Source: Clostridia bacterium
GTDB lineage: Bacteria > Bacillota > Clostridia > Lachnospirales > Anaerotignaceae
DNA: 64,000 nucleotides
Assembly (NCBI GenBank): GCA_910575055.1
Contig: CAJTDC010000008.1
Coordinates: 1 to 64,000 of the forward strand
Direction: 5' to 3'
Shown in pieces: positions 8,579 to 17,412 of the stretch; the stretch's first letter is position 1; every line of letters starts with the position of its first letter. The translations under genes were made by a program, and so were the position numbers. Below the pieces are notes generated by a model. That model made no database searches. It saw only the letters and a program-made list of their open reading frames with translations, and was not told the origin of the DNA.

Positions 8579-8924
8579 TTTTCATACCTCCCATTTGCTG
8601 CAATGCTTCTGTTATGCTTTGATATTGTGGAATAATTTTTTGCATACCTGCCATTTGAAATATTTTTGAAACTTTTTCATTTGCATTTACAACAGCAGTT
8701 TTTCCTCCGCAAGCTAATACATTTTTATATCTTCCTATTATCATACCTATACCAGAACTATCCATAAATGTTACAAATTCAAAATCAAATACTAAATTTT
8801 TTGTATCACTTTTTTGATATTCCTTCTCAATTTTTTCTCTTATTATCGCTGCACAATGATGGTCTATTTCTCCCTGTATTTTTACAATCAGTGCAGATGA
8901 TTTTTTTTGAAATTCTATTTTCAT
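8568..8924 (-). CDS. spoIIAA: Anti-anti-sigma factor SpoIIAA
   Basis: A 118-residue STAS-domain protein. The phosphoswitch loop reads FMDSSGIGMIIGRY, with Ser57 as the expected counterpart of the regulatory serine of the Bacillus protein. Unphosphorylated SpoIIAA frees SigF from SpoIIAB. It is the first gene of the sigF operon, preceded by AAGGGAGG. I looked for Spo0A and sigma-H sites between 8925 and 9030. There is only a weak TTTGACGA-like sequence, so regulation by Spo0A is likely from knowledge of the family but not demonstrated here. Confidence 0.95.
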   Translation of the reverse strand: MKIEFQKKSSALIVKIQGEIDHHCAAIIREKIEKEYQKSDTKNLVFDFEFVTFMDSSGIGMIIGRYKNVLACGGKTAVVNANEKVSKIFQMAGMQKIIPQYQSITEALQQMGGMKNAV

Positions 8925-9026
8925 ATTTTTATTCCTCCCTTACAATAAAACTTCTCCTATTTACTATACACCATTTTTATGCTTATTTTATGAATTTTTT
9001 ATCGTCAAATTATTTCATATTACTGC

Positions 9027-9066
9027 ATAAAAAAAGCAGATACGTAATTACGTATCTGTCTTTTTT
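9027..9066. terminator. Terminator of the sugar operon, perfect 20-base palindrome
   Basis: 9038-9057 is a perfect palindrome (AGATACGTAA and its complement). It is flanked by A7 on the left, giving a U-run for leftward transcripts, and by T6 on the right. It lies immediately after the stop of the phosphoesterase gene. Confidence 0.85.
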
Positions 9067-9661
9067 ATAACTCATATTCAAATATATATCGTTCAAACGC
9101 ATTAATAATATGTGTTTTGCCATATTGAATATTTCTTTTATATTCTCTCCCATAACTCATATGCACATGACCATGTATAAAAAAACGTGGCTGATATTGA
9201 TTAAGTATAGAATGAAATGCTTCAAATCCTCTATGAGGTAAATCTTTGCCATCATTTAAACCATATGCTGGAGAATGTGTTAACAAAATATCAATTCCTC
9301 TGTTTTTTAGAATTTTCCATTTCATTTTTCTAACTCTTTCTGTCATCTCTTTTTGTGTATATTGATTTATTCCGTTATTGTATCTCATAGAACCGCCTAG
9401 TCCTAATATTCTAATTCCCTTATAAACATATATTTTATTTTCAATACAAATACAGCCTTCTGGTGCCTTCCATGCATATTTGTCGTCATGATTTCCTCTC
9501 ACATATAATACAGGAACAGAAGAAACCGTTGCTAGAAAAGAAAGGTAGTCAGGGTCTAAATCTCCACTGGAAAGTATCAACTCTATTCCATCAAGTTTTT
9601 CTTTTTGAAAATAATCCCATAAATATTTACTTTCTTCATCTGAAACCACCAGTATTTTCAT
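9065..9661 (-). CDS. Calcineurin-like metallophosphoesterase
   Basis: A 198-residue cytoplasmic phosphoesterase. The metal-binding motifs occur in the expected order: SSGDLDPDYL (GD motif), VRGNHDD (GNHD/E motif), LLTHSPAYGLND, and the C-terminal FIHGHVH. It is the last gene of the long leftward operon, 20 bases after the ParB-like/BMP gene and ending at a strong terminator. Relatives act on cyclic nucleotides, phosphodiesters or other small phosphates. Nothing in the sequence decides the substrate. The operon position suggests co-expression with sugar uptake, but could be only read-through. Confidence 0.85.
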   Translation of the reverse strand: MKILVVSDEESKYLWDYFQKEKLDGIELILSSGDLDPDYLSFLATVSSVPVLYVRGNHDDKYAWKAPEGCICIENKIYVYKGIRILGLGGSMRYNNGINQYTQKEMTERVRKMKWKILKNRGIDILLTHSPAYGLNDGKDLPHRGFEAFHSILNQYQPRFFIHGHVHMSYGREYKRNIQYGKTHIINAFERYIFEYEL

Positions 9662-9681
9662 ATGACATTCCTTTACCTTCT

Positions 9682-11592
9682 CTACTCCACACCTTCTACT
9701 CCTTGTAATAATATCATAGGTTTTGCCTTCTCTTTCAAATCGTCCATTTTAGGAATAGAACCAATGACATTTTCAGCTAGCCAATTCATATTAATAATTT
9801 CTTCTGGTGACATACTTTTATTTTTATCTTTTTGTACAATGCCATTTTGAGAATAAAGTATACCAGAAAAAGGATTGAAATCGCCATTACAAATGGTTTT
9901 TCTTAACAATGCAATAAGTCTTGTTGTTCCAATAGGCAAATGTTTGGAACAATATACATCTACAATACCTGCTGACATTCCCCACCAATAATTTAATCCT
10001 TTTTTATCGTCTAACGGGTCGTCATATTTCCAAGAACCATTCATAATATTTCTAATCATTTGTTCATAAAATTTCCCCCAATTCCATACAGGCATAGCAA
10101 CATTTAAGGGGGATTTTTCTTCTGCTCTGTAAAGCCCAAAATGACAGCCTATTTCCACTGGAGTTAATATATCCTTTCCAGAAATATATTCTACCCCATT
10201 TTTTAGAAATTTTTCATTAATATTTTTTTGTTTTACTTTTGTCCATTCTAAATAAATTTGTGCTCTGGAATTTACCATTTTTGCCCCTAATGCAAAAGCA
10301 TTAATATTTGCTATTGTTCCCCAAACAGGATAGTCGGCAATATATCCTATTTTTCCATTACTTGAAATTGCTCCTGCAATTGCACCCATTAAAAACTTGG
10401 GTTCATACATTCTAGCATAATATGTTCTAATATGCCTATGAGCAGTATTCAATGAACAATTTAATATTTTTACATCAGTATGTTCTACTGCTGTTTTTAA
10501 ACTTGCTTTTAAAAGCAATGGTGATGTTGTAAATATTAAATTATTGCCGTCTTCTACGGCTTTATTTAATAGCTCGTCTGCATTTTCTTCTGTTGCACCT
10601 TCATAATAGCTTGTATTAATCTGTCCTGCAAACATTTTCTGTAAATATCTTCTGCCTAATTCGTGAGCATATGTCCAGCCTGATTTTAATATTGTACTAC
10701 CATAAATAAATGCTGCTCTTTGTTGAGGAACATTGACAGGTATTAATCTCATAAAAAAATTCTTTTTATTCTCTAGCATAGGCGTCATTTGCAATTCAAT
10801 AGGGTCATCTGTTAAAAGTAATTTGAATTCGTCCCACGATTTATTTACTTTTTCGTGCATTTCTGACTGTTCCATATTTACCAAATCAGCATAGTCATAA
10901 ATTTCTAAAAAAGAAAGAAAAGCATCTCCTACTGTAATATTCAAATTTTGTCCTTTTTTTAATTGAAATTCTTTTGTAAATCTTGTAAATACAGAATTAA
11001 AATTATCTTTTTCAGTTTCTGTCCATACAAAATCTGGTATTTTTCCAGTCAATCTTTGCAATTTTGCAAAACTGCCCTCTTTTGTAAACCATATATAATT
11101 GATGCCCGACAGTCTATAAAAATCCATAAATTCATAATAAATTTTATTTTCTTTTTCTTCTGTTCTTGGCGGAATAATACGTATTACATTTGCTTGTATT
11201 GTTGCTGCTTTTAAGTATTTTAATACACTAACTCTTTTATTTCCTTCTGCTACATAAAAGCGGTTCATATATTCATACGCTTGTATAGGGTCGTGTATTC
11301 CCTCCTCAATATGAGATTGATACAAACGTATCCATTTATCGGAAAATTCTGTATGACATTCCATAACAGGATAAAAATTTTTACTAAAAGCATTTGCTCT
11401 GCCTTCTGTCTTTGTTCCAACAACTAGCTCCATAGGTACTTGAACTAACCCAAGAGGCATTTCATTAAATGAAACAATATTTTTCTCTTTTAAAATATTA
11501 TCAAGTACTAAAGGTGTTTTTCCTTCTTTTTTTCCAATACTTAATGCTTTTTCATAATTGATAAATGCTTCATTGCTAAGAGAATTTGACAT
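9682..11592 (-). CDS. Cytoplasmic ParB-like / BMP (PnrA-like) fusion protein
   Basis: A 636-residue protein without signal peptide or lipobox, starting MSNSLSNEAFI. Residues about 40-145 resemble a ParB/sulfiredoxin-type domain: LVVGTKTEGR, GIHDPIQAYEYM, then YVAEGNKRVSVLKYL, the GNKR-type motif of that fold. From about residue 300 the sequence follows the BMP/PnrA periplasmic-binding fold (AFIYGSTILKSGWTYAHELG, KILNCSLNTAHRHIRTYYAR, AGAISSNGKIGYIADYPVWG, ALGAKMVN). BMP proteins normally are lipoproteins that bind nucleosides; lacking export signals, this one should act inside the cell as a sensor or enzyme. It sits 21 bases after the GH36 gene, in the sugar operon. The ligand is unknown. Confidence 0.75.
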   Translation of the reverse strand: MSNSLSNEAFINYEKALSIGKKEGKTPLVLDNILKEKNIVSFNEMPLGLVQVPMELVVGTKTEGRANAFSKNFYPVMECHTEFSDKWIRLYQSHIEEGIHDPIQAYEYMNRFYVAEGNKRVSVLKYLKAATIQANVIRIIPPRTEEKENKIYYEFMDFYRLSGINYIWFTKEGSFAKLQRLTGKIPDFVWTETEKDNFNSVFTRFTKEFQLKKGQNLNITVGDAFLSFLEIYDYADLVNMEQSEMHEKVNKSWDEFKLLLTDDPIELQMTPMLENKKNFFMRLIPVNVPQQRAAFIYGSTILKSGWTYAHELGRRYLQKMFAGQINTSYYEGATEENADELLNKAVEDGNNLIFTTSPLLLKASLKTAVEHTDVKILNCSLNTAHRHIRTYYARMYEPKFLMGAIAGAISSNGKIGYIADYPVWGTIANINAFALGAKMVNSRAQIYLEWTKVKQKNINEKFLKNGVEYISGKDILTPVEIGCHFGLYRAEEKSPLNVAMPVWNWGKFYEQMIRNIMNGSWKYDDPLDDKKGLNYWWGMSAGIVDVYCSKHLPIGTTRLIALLRKTICNGDFNPFSGILYSQNGIVQKDKNKSMSPEEIINMNWLAENVIGSIPKMDDLKEKAKPMILLQGVEGVE

Positions 11593-11613
11593 AAGAACTC
11601 CCCTTTGTGTATT

Positions 11614-13791
11614 TTATACTTGTTTAATAAATATCATAGCAGCATCATAATTACATTGTGGTTTTGGCAAAACAATGCCTCCATTCATAAGTGCATAGCC
11701 AGTATATTTTTCACCATTTAATTCATACACAGCTTGTTTTAAAAGTCCTTTCCATTTTACACGCATAGGAGAAGGATTACCATGTAAATCTGTATATACT
11801 ACACTTAATACAGCACTTTTTTTATCTTCTGAAACATAACTCCACGCTGTAAAATCATTATTTTGAAATGGAGAAGAAAGTCTATAATATTCTCCTTTTT
11901 GGAACAATTCATAATGTTGATTATAAACTGCAATTTGTTCTTTGGCACATTTTTTATCCTCTTCAGATATCACACTCAAATCCATTTCATATCCAAATGC
12001 ACCTTGCATTGCACAAATTCCTCTTGTTTTAAATGGAGTTACTCTATTATTTTGTTCATTTGGACATTCTGATACATGAGATGCTACAGTAGACATAGGA
12101 TAACCAAATGATGTACCATAATGAATTTTAAGTCTTTCTATAGCATCTGTATTGTCACTGCACCATATTTGTGGTGTATAATACAACATTCCTGCATCAA
12201 ATCTTCCACCACCACCACTACAGCCTTCTATTAAAATTTGAGGATAATTTTTAACAACATATTCCAATACTTCATATAATCCCAATACATATTTATGACG
12301 TATGGTACCTTGTGCAGCTTGTGGGTCAGCAAAAGAATACAAATTGTCAAGGCTTCTGTTCATATCCCATTTAATATATTCTATATTAGCAGAATTTAAT
12401 ATATCATCAATAGAACGCATAATATATTGCTTTACCTCTTGTCTTGACAAATCTAATACAAGTTGATTACGTCCTCTATTGGGGTCACGTCCCGGAATTA
12501 CCATAGCCCACTCTGGATGCGTGCGGTAAAGGTCACTATCTTCTGAAACCATTTCAAATTCTACCCAAATACCAAATTTTAATCCCATTTGATTTATTTT
12601 TTGTACCAATTCTTTTAAAGAACAGCCTAATTTTTGCTCATTTGCATACCAGTCACCTAGTCCAGAATTGTCATCATTTCTTTTTCCAAACCAACCATCA
12701 TCTAACACCATCATATCTAAACCAATATCTGCTGCTTTTTCTGCAATAGAAAGTAATTTTTTGGCATCAAAATCAAAATAGGTTGCTTCCCAATTATTTA
12801 TTAATATAGGTCTTTTTTTATCTTTCCACCAACTTCTAATTAAATTCTGTTCAAAAGCCTTTTTTAATCCATTTGACAAATCAGAAAAGCCTTTATCTGT
12901 ATAAAACATAACTGCTTCTGGTGTAGTAAATATTTCTCCTTTTTGAAGTGTCCAACAAAATTCATCGTCATCAATTCCACAAACAACTCTTGTTCCTTCT
13001 ATTTGTGCTACTTCTGTCTGAATTTGATAGCTTCCACTGTACAGCAGAGAAATACCACAGCAAATGCCATGATATTCTGATGTATCATTTTTACATAGTA
13101 TAACATAAGGATTATGTTGATGACTTGATGTTCCTCTTTTGCTACTTATTTCTGTAATACCATGCACTAGATTACTACGTTCAAATTGTCTTTCACAAGC
13201 GTGCTTTCCATAAAAATGTACTAATTGCATATCATTATCCATAAAATCAATGCACATACTCATTGCTCTTTTAATTTCAAGTGTTTTTTCACTTTTATTT
13301 TCTATTATTGCTGCTCTTGTAATGACATTTTTTTGTTCAAACACTCCATAGAATAAATGTACATAAATATCTTCGTATAAATCTTTTAATATAATTTCTA
13401 ATGTTTCTGCTTCTTCTCCAAACATTGCTGGAAGTCCTGCAAGCTGGTACTTTCCTTTTGATATTTTATATTCTGAAAATCTTAAATCTAAAGAAGGTAC
13501 ACAATTTGTTAAATTTGCTTTTAAACATTTTATACGATAATCACCATTACCATGTACAGGATATTCCAATGGATAATAATCCATAGAATACGTTCTTTCA
13601 TTTCCAGCACCACTTGGCTGTCCACAAAAGCCACGGTCTTCTGGTACTAACAAATAGGAATAATCGCTATCATCTGTTGATACTCCAAAATAGGTATGTA
13701 ATAAAACATCATAATTGTCTATCTTCATTTGATAAGTAGAGCATTTTGTTTGTATTGTAAACGTTTTTGTATTTTTATCAAATTTTATCAT
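11614..13791 (-). CDS. Alpha-galactosidase, glycoside hydrolase family 36
   Basis: A 725-residue enzyme of full GH36 length with no signal peptide, hence cytoplasmic. It removes alpha-1,6-galactose from melibiose, raffinose or stachyose. An N-terminal beta-sandwich is followed by a TIM barrel. The motifs are DDGWFGKRNDD (about 364), the nucleophile Asp476 in IKWDMNR and the acid/base Asp546 in CSDNTDAIER. The glycine-rich IEGCSGGGGRFD loop is also typical. It lies between the GH13 and the ParB-like/BMP genes of the AraC-controlled transport operon, which fits use of imported alpha-galactosides. Confidence 0.95.
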   Translation of the reverse strand: MIKFDKNTKTFTIQTKCSTYQMKIDNYDVLLHTYFGVSTDDSDYSYLLVPEDRGFCGQPSGAGNERTYSMDYYPLEYPVHGNGDYRIKCLKANLTNCVPSLDLRFSEYKISKGKYQLAGLPAMFGEEAETLEIILKDLYEDIYVHLFYGVFEQKNVITRAAIIENKSEKTLEIKRAMSMCIDFMDNDMQLVHFYGKHACERQFERSNLVHGITEISSKRGTSSHQHNPYVILCKNDTSEYHGICCGISLLYSGSYQIQTEVAQIEGTRVVCGIDDDEFCWTLQKGEIFTTPEAVMFYTDKGFSDLSNGLKKAFEQNLIRSWWKDKKRPILINNWEATYFDFDAKKLLSIAEKAADIGLDMMVLDDGWFGKRNDDNSGLGDWYANEQKLGCSLKELVQKINQMGLKFGIWVEFEMVSEDSDLYRTHPEWAMVIPGRDPNRGRNQLVLDLSRQEVKQYIMRSIDDILNSANIEYIKWDMNRSLDNLYSFADPQAAQGTIRHKYVLGLYEVLEYVVKNYPQILIEGCSGGGGRFDAGMLYYTPQIWCSDNTDAIERLKIHYGTSFGYPMSTVASHVSECPNEQNNRVTPFKTRGICAMQGAFGYEMDLSVISEEDKKCAKEQIAVYNQHYELFQKGEYYRLSSPFQNNDFTAWSYVSEDKKSAVLSVVYTDLHGNPSPMRVKWKGLLKQAVYELNGEKYTGYALMNGGIVLPKPQCNYDAAMIFIKQV

Positions 13792-13828
13792 AGTGAAATT
13801 CCTTTCATATTGTTATATAAAATATTAT

Positions 13829-15628
13829 CTACATCAGCCATAAATACTCATAAGGTCCTAACAATATTTGATTATCATTCAAATTTACTTTTCTTGCTGT
13901 AATAGCATCTGTTAATTCTTCTTTCAATCCAAACCAATTAAAACGATAGGTATCCACCCACTGCTCCTGCTCTGAAAAATTTGCGAGCATAATCATTTTA
14001 TCTTCTTTATGAAAACCAAACACTGCTTTGTTGCCCATATCTATTGGTATTGACTGTATATCAGAACGGAAAAATGCACAATTTTTTCTAATATCAATCA
14101 TTTTTTTAATCCCATAAAATATTTTTGACTCTATTGTAGAAATGTCAAAACGATTTTCTGCTGCTTTCCAATTCATATTACCTCTATGAAGCCATCTGCT
14201 GTCACCTGCAATATCTTTGTGTGTTTTATAGCTCCAATCATTTAATTGTCCTATTTCATCTCCGCTATACAAAAGTGGTATACCTGTATAAGATATAATA
14301 ATAGAATTTAAAAGTAATATTCTTTTTATAGCAAGTTCTATTTTATACTGATGTTTTTCATTTAATGCTTGCTCCAAACCGCACATAGAAGCAAATGTTC
14401 CGCTATTTCTTGCATCTAATGTGACAGGATTAAATTCATATAACTCTCCTATAGAAAAACTTCCTGGATATTTTCCCAACATAAACTGTATCATAAATTG
14501 TTTATGTGCTTCTGGGTCAAATCCAATTTGTCTTAATATATCCTGCTCAAATCCCCAACCTATATCATCGTGACATCTTGCATAATTTATCCATACAGCA
14601 TCTTTAGGCACATCATATTTTTTAGACAGAGAACGTTCCATCAATCTGACATCTCTTGTTGCAATGCTATTCCATAATAAAACCATTAAAGAAGCATTAT
14701 ACATTACATTACATTCTTTTTGCTCAGCATCTCCAAAATATTTTACAATTTCTTTTGGTTCAATAATAGCTTCTCCTAAAAATACTACTGATGGGCATAC
14801 ATCTTGTATAATACTATACATCATTTTCAGAAGTTTATGTACATTAGTATGGTTCATACAATTTGTACCTACTTCTTTCCACATATAAGGAATAGCATCT
14901 AATCTAAAAATGTCAATTCCTTTATTTGCTAATGTCAATAAAACTTCCACTATTTTATTAAATACTTGTGGATTTGCATAGTTCAAATCCCACTGAAATT
15001 CATAAAAACGTGTCATAACATATTTTTTAATGTCATCATAATAAGTAAAGTTTTTAGGTGCAACTTCTGGAAAAATTTCTGTCATTGTTTTTTCATATTC
15101 TTTTGGAATAGTATCATCATCAAACATAAAATACATATTTTCAAAATCTTTGTTACCTTTTTTACATTCTTGTGCCCATATATGTTCTTTTGCAGTATGG
15201 TTTAGCACAAAATCAATGCAAGTACGTATTCCTTTTTGTTTGAACATTTTTACTACTTTTTGAAGTTGTTTCATATTTCCTAAACGTGGCTCTACATTTA
15301 AGTAATCGGATACTGCGTAACCTCCATCATTGTTACCTTCTCTTGATTTTAGGAGAGGCATAAAATGTACATAAGTAATACCTAATTCAACAAAATAATC
15401 TATTTTTTTCTCCATTTCATATAAGTCATTGCAAAAACGGTCTACATATAACATCATACCAACCATTTTTTCAGATAAATACCAATCATTTCCTGATTTA
15501 TCTTGTTCTACTAGCCATAATGGTCTGTCTGTTTTTGCTTTTTGAATAATGTCTAAAAGCTGGTTATAACGTAAATCTGTATTCTCATTTTTTCCATATA
15601 TGTCATAATAATTTTGCTTCCATTCCAT
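13829..15628 (-). CDS. Amylosucrase-like GH13 enzyme
   Basis: A 599-residue cytoplasmic alpha-amylase-family protein. GH13 motifs: CIDFVLNHT (region I), nucleophile Asp244 in IFRLDAIPYMWK, acid/base Glu286 in LGEAIIEP, and His353-Asp354 in CHDDIGWGF. The FRLDAIPYMWK and HDDIGW forms, plus the segment TEIFPEVAPKNFTYYDD, resemble amylosucrase (GH13_4). These enzymes split or transglucosylate sucrose. After GH36 removes galactose from raffinose, sucrose remains, so a sucrose-active enzyme fits the operon. A sucrose hydrolase or other GH13 with the same fold cannot be excluded. The gene is preceded by a GAGAGG-type site. Confidence 0.85.
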   Translation of the reverse strand: MEWKQNYYDIYGKNENTDLRYNQLLDIIQKAKTDRPLWLVEQDKSGNDWYLSEKMVGMMLYVDRFCNDLYEMEKKIDYFVELGITYVHFMPLLKSREGNNDGGYAVSDYLNVEPRLGNMKQLQKVVKMFKQKGIRTCIDFVLNHTAKEHIWAQECKKGNKDFENMYFMFDDDTIPKEYEKTMTEIFPEVAPKNFTYYDDIKKYVMTRFYEFQWDLNYANPQVFNKIVEVLLTLANKGIDIFRLDAIPYMWKEVGTNCMNHTNVHKLLKMMYSIIQDVCPSVVFLGEAIIEPKEIVKYFGDAEQKECNVMYNASLMVLLWNSIATRDVRLMERSLSKKYDVPKDAVWINYARCHDDIGWGFEQDILRQIGFDPEAHKQFMIQFMLGKYPGSFSIGELYEFNPVTLDARNSGTFASMCGLEQALNEKHQYKIELAIKRILLLNSIIISYTGIPLLYSGDEIGQLNDWSYKTHKDIAGDSRWLHRGNMNWKAAENRFDISTIESKIFYGIKKMIDIRKNCAFFRSDIQSIPIDMGNKAVFGFHKEDKMIMLANFSEQEQWVDTYRFNWFGLKEELTDAITARKVNLNDNQILLGPYEYLWLM

Positions 15629-15690
15629 AATTTGCCTCTCCTATCATCACAATTTTTATTATCATTATCATTTGCTATTTTATTATTGTA

Positions 15691-16542
15691 CTACTTCACT
15701 GCACCATTTACAACACCATTAATAATTTGTTTTTGACAAATAATATAGAATAATAATATTGGTATTAATGCAAGTATATAAGATGCAAATGCAAGATTAT
15801 AATTTGTACCAAATTGTGTTTGGAAATTCAACTGTGCCAATGGCAGTGTATTTTTTCCTGTACCAGACATAATAACAAGTGGTGTCATAACATCATTCCA
15901 CGTACTCATTGCTGTCAATACTGCTACTGTTGCGTGCATTGGTTTCATCATTGGAAATATAATTGTCCAGTAAATTTTCCACGTACTTGCACCGTCTACT
16001 CTTGCTGCTTCTTCAATGGCAATAGGAATATTTGTTAAAAATCCTTTGTAAAGCATTACATTTAAAGGCATATAAAATACAACATAGGAAAGTATAACAC
16101 CTAATCTGTTGGCAATGCCCATTTGAGCAGTTTGTTTTACCAAAGGCATCATCAATATAGCAAATGGTACAAACATACCACTTACAATAAACATATAAAT
16201 GACATTATAAACTTTACTTTTTTTCATACTTCTACCTATAGCATATCCTGCTATACCGTGTATTACAACAGCTAATACTACTGTTACAACTGTAATTAAA
16301 AGACTGTTTCCTAAAGAATGCCAAAAATCTGTTACTCTCATTGCTTCTCTAAAATTATCAAAACTCCATTGTGCTGGTAGTGACAATGCACCCGAAATAT
16401 CATTTGTCATTTCAGAAGGTTGTTTCATAGAAATAATAACAGCCATATATAGTGGGAAAAATATAGTTAAGCAACCCAATATCAATAATATTGTGACTGG
16501 CCAGTTGACTGCTCTTGTTTGTTTATTGCCTTTGCTCATCAT
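15691..16542 (-). CDS. Sugar ABC transporter permease, MalG type
   Basis: A 283-residue membrane protein with about six helices and the ABC permease EAA loop (EEAARVDGASTWKIYWTIIF, residues about 184-203). The loop docks the ATPase. The CUT1-family ending (IINGVVNGAVK) is present. Its start overlaps the end of the upstream permease gene by four bases. It pairs with that permease and the lipoprotein at 17413-18729. No ATPase gene adjoins, and the MsmK-like ATPase at 20229 is the likely partner. Confidence 0.94.
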   Translation of the reverse strand: MMSKGNKQTRAVNWPVTILLILGCLTIFFPLYMAVIISMKQPSEMTNDISGALSLPAQWSFDNFREAMRVTDFWHSLGNSLLITVVTVVLAVVIHGIAGYAIGRSMKKSKVYNVIYMFIVSGMFVPFAILMMPLVKQTAQMGIANRLGVILSYVVFYMPLNVMLYKGFLTNIPIAIEEAARVDGASTWKIYWTIIFPMMKPMHATVAVLTAMSTWNDVMTPLVIMSGTGKNTLPLAQLNFQTQFGTNYNLAFASYILALIPILLFYIICQKQIINGVVNGAVK

Positions 16543-17411
16543 AACTGTTCCTCCTTTTTATTCATAACTGTCATCTGTACAACTGAAATTACTACAATCA
16601 CTACGAAAAACAAAAACGCATTAGCACTTTGGAAACCAAATTGTCCGCCACTCATACCATTGTTATAAATCAAGTAAGAAATAGACTCTGTACTTTGAGA
16701 TGGACCGCCTTTTGTTAATGCCATAATTTGGTCAAATACCATTAAAAAGTTCTTCATAGAAAGTACCATATTAATACCAAAGAAAGGTATAATTAATGGG
16801 AATGTTAAATCCTTAAATTTTCTCCAGCCAGTAACGCCATCTATAGCACCTGCTTCGTAAATATCTTCTGGAACAGTTTGTAAACCAGAAATATAAATAA
16901 TTGTATTCATAGCAATCGCTTGCCAGCAGCCAACAATAACGATAGCAATCCACGCTTTTGATACACTAGAAAGCATACTACTACTTAATGCTTCAATGCC
17001 AAGCGACTGACCTACTACTGGAAGCACATATGTAAATATAAAACTAAATATGTAACCAATTACCAAACCGCCAAGTACATTAGGTACAAAATAAATACCT
17101 CTCAATACACTTTTACCTCTTATCTTGCTGTTTAATCCTAATGCAATCGTTAAACTAATGACATTTGTTAATATTGTACCTAATAAAGCATATTTAAATG
17201 TAAACAAATAAGATTTTGCTACACGTGCATCTGTAAATAAATCAACATAATTTCTTAATCCTACCCACTCATAAGAGCCATAACCTTTAAAATTTGTAAA
17301 ACTATATATAAAACCTTTTATTAATGGTAATGTGTTAAAACATACAAACAAAGCTACTACTGGAATTGTAATAAGAAGAAACGTACGTTCTCTATCTCTA
17401 TCGCCTCTCAT
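16539..17411 (-). CDS. Sugar ABC transporter permease, MalF type
   Basis: A 290-residue membrane permease of the CUT1 carbohydrate family with about six helices. The EAA loop is YEAGAIDGVTGWRKFKDLTF (about residues 193-212). The N-terminus ERTFLLITIPVVALFVCFNT leads into the first helix. It lies one base after the binding-protein gene and overlaps the second permease by four bases, an arrangement of tight translational coupling. It forms the heterodimeric channel with the MalG-type subunit. Confidence 0.94.
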   Translation of the reverse strand: MRGDRDRERTFLLITIPVVALFVCFNTLPLIKGFIYSFTNFKGYGSYEWVGLRNYVDLFTDARVAKSYLFTFKYALLGTILTNVISLTIALGLNSKIRGKSVLRGIYFVPNVLGGLVIGYIFSFIFTYVLPVVGQSLGIEALSSSMLSSVSKAWIAIVIVGCWQAIAMNTIIYISGLQTVPEDIYEAGAIDGVTGWRKFKDLTFPLIIPFFGINMVLSMKNFLMVFDQIMALTKGGPSQSTESISYLIYNNGMSGGQFGFQSANAFLFFVVIVVISVVQMTVMNKKEEQL

Positions 17412-17412
17412 A

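Noticed and set aside
8925-9026. Spo0A box or sigma-H promoter for the sigF operon
   Set aside because: Only a weak TTTGACGA-like match and no proper sigma-H pair could be seen.
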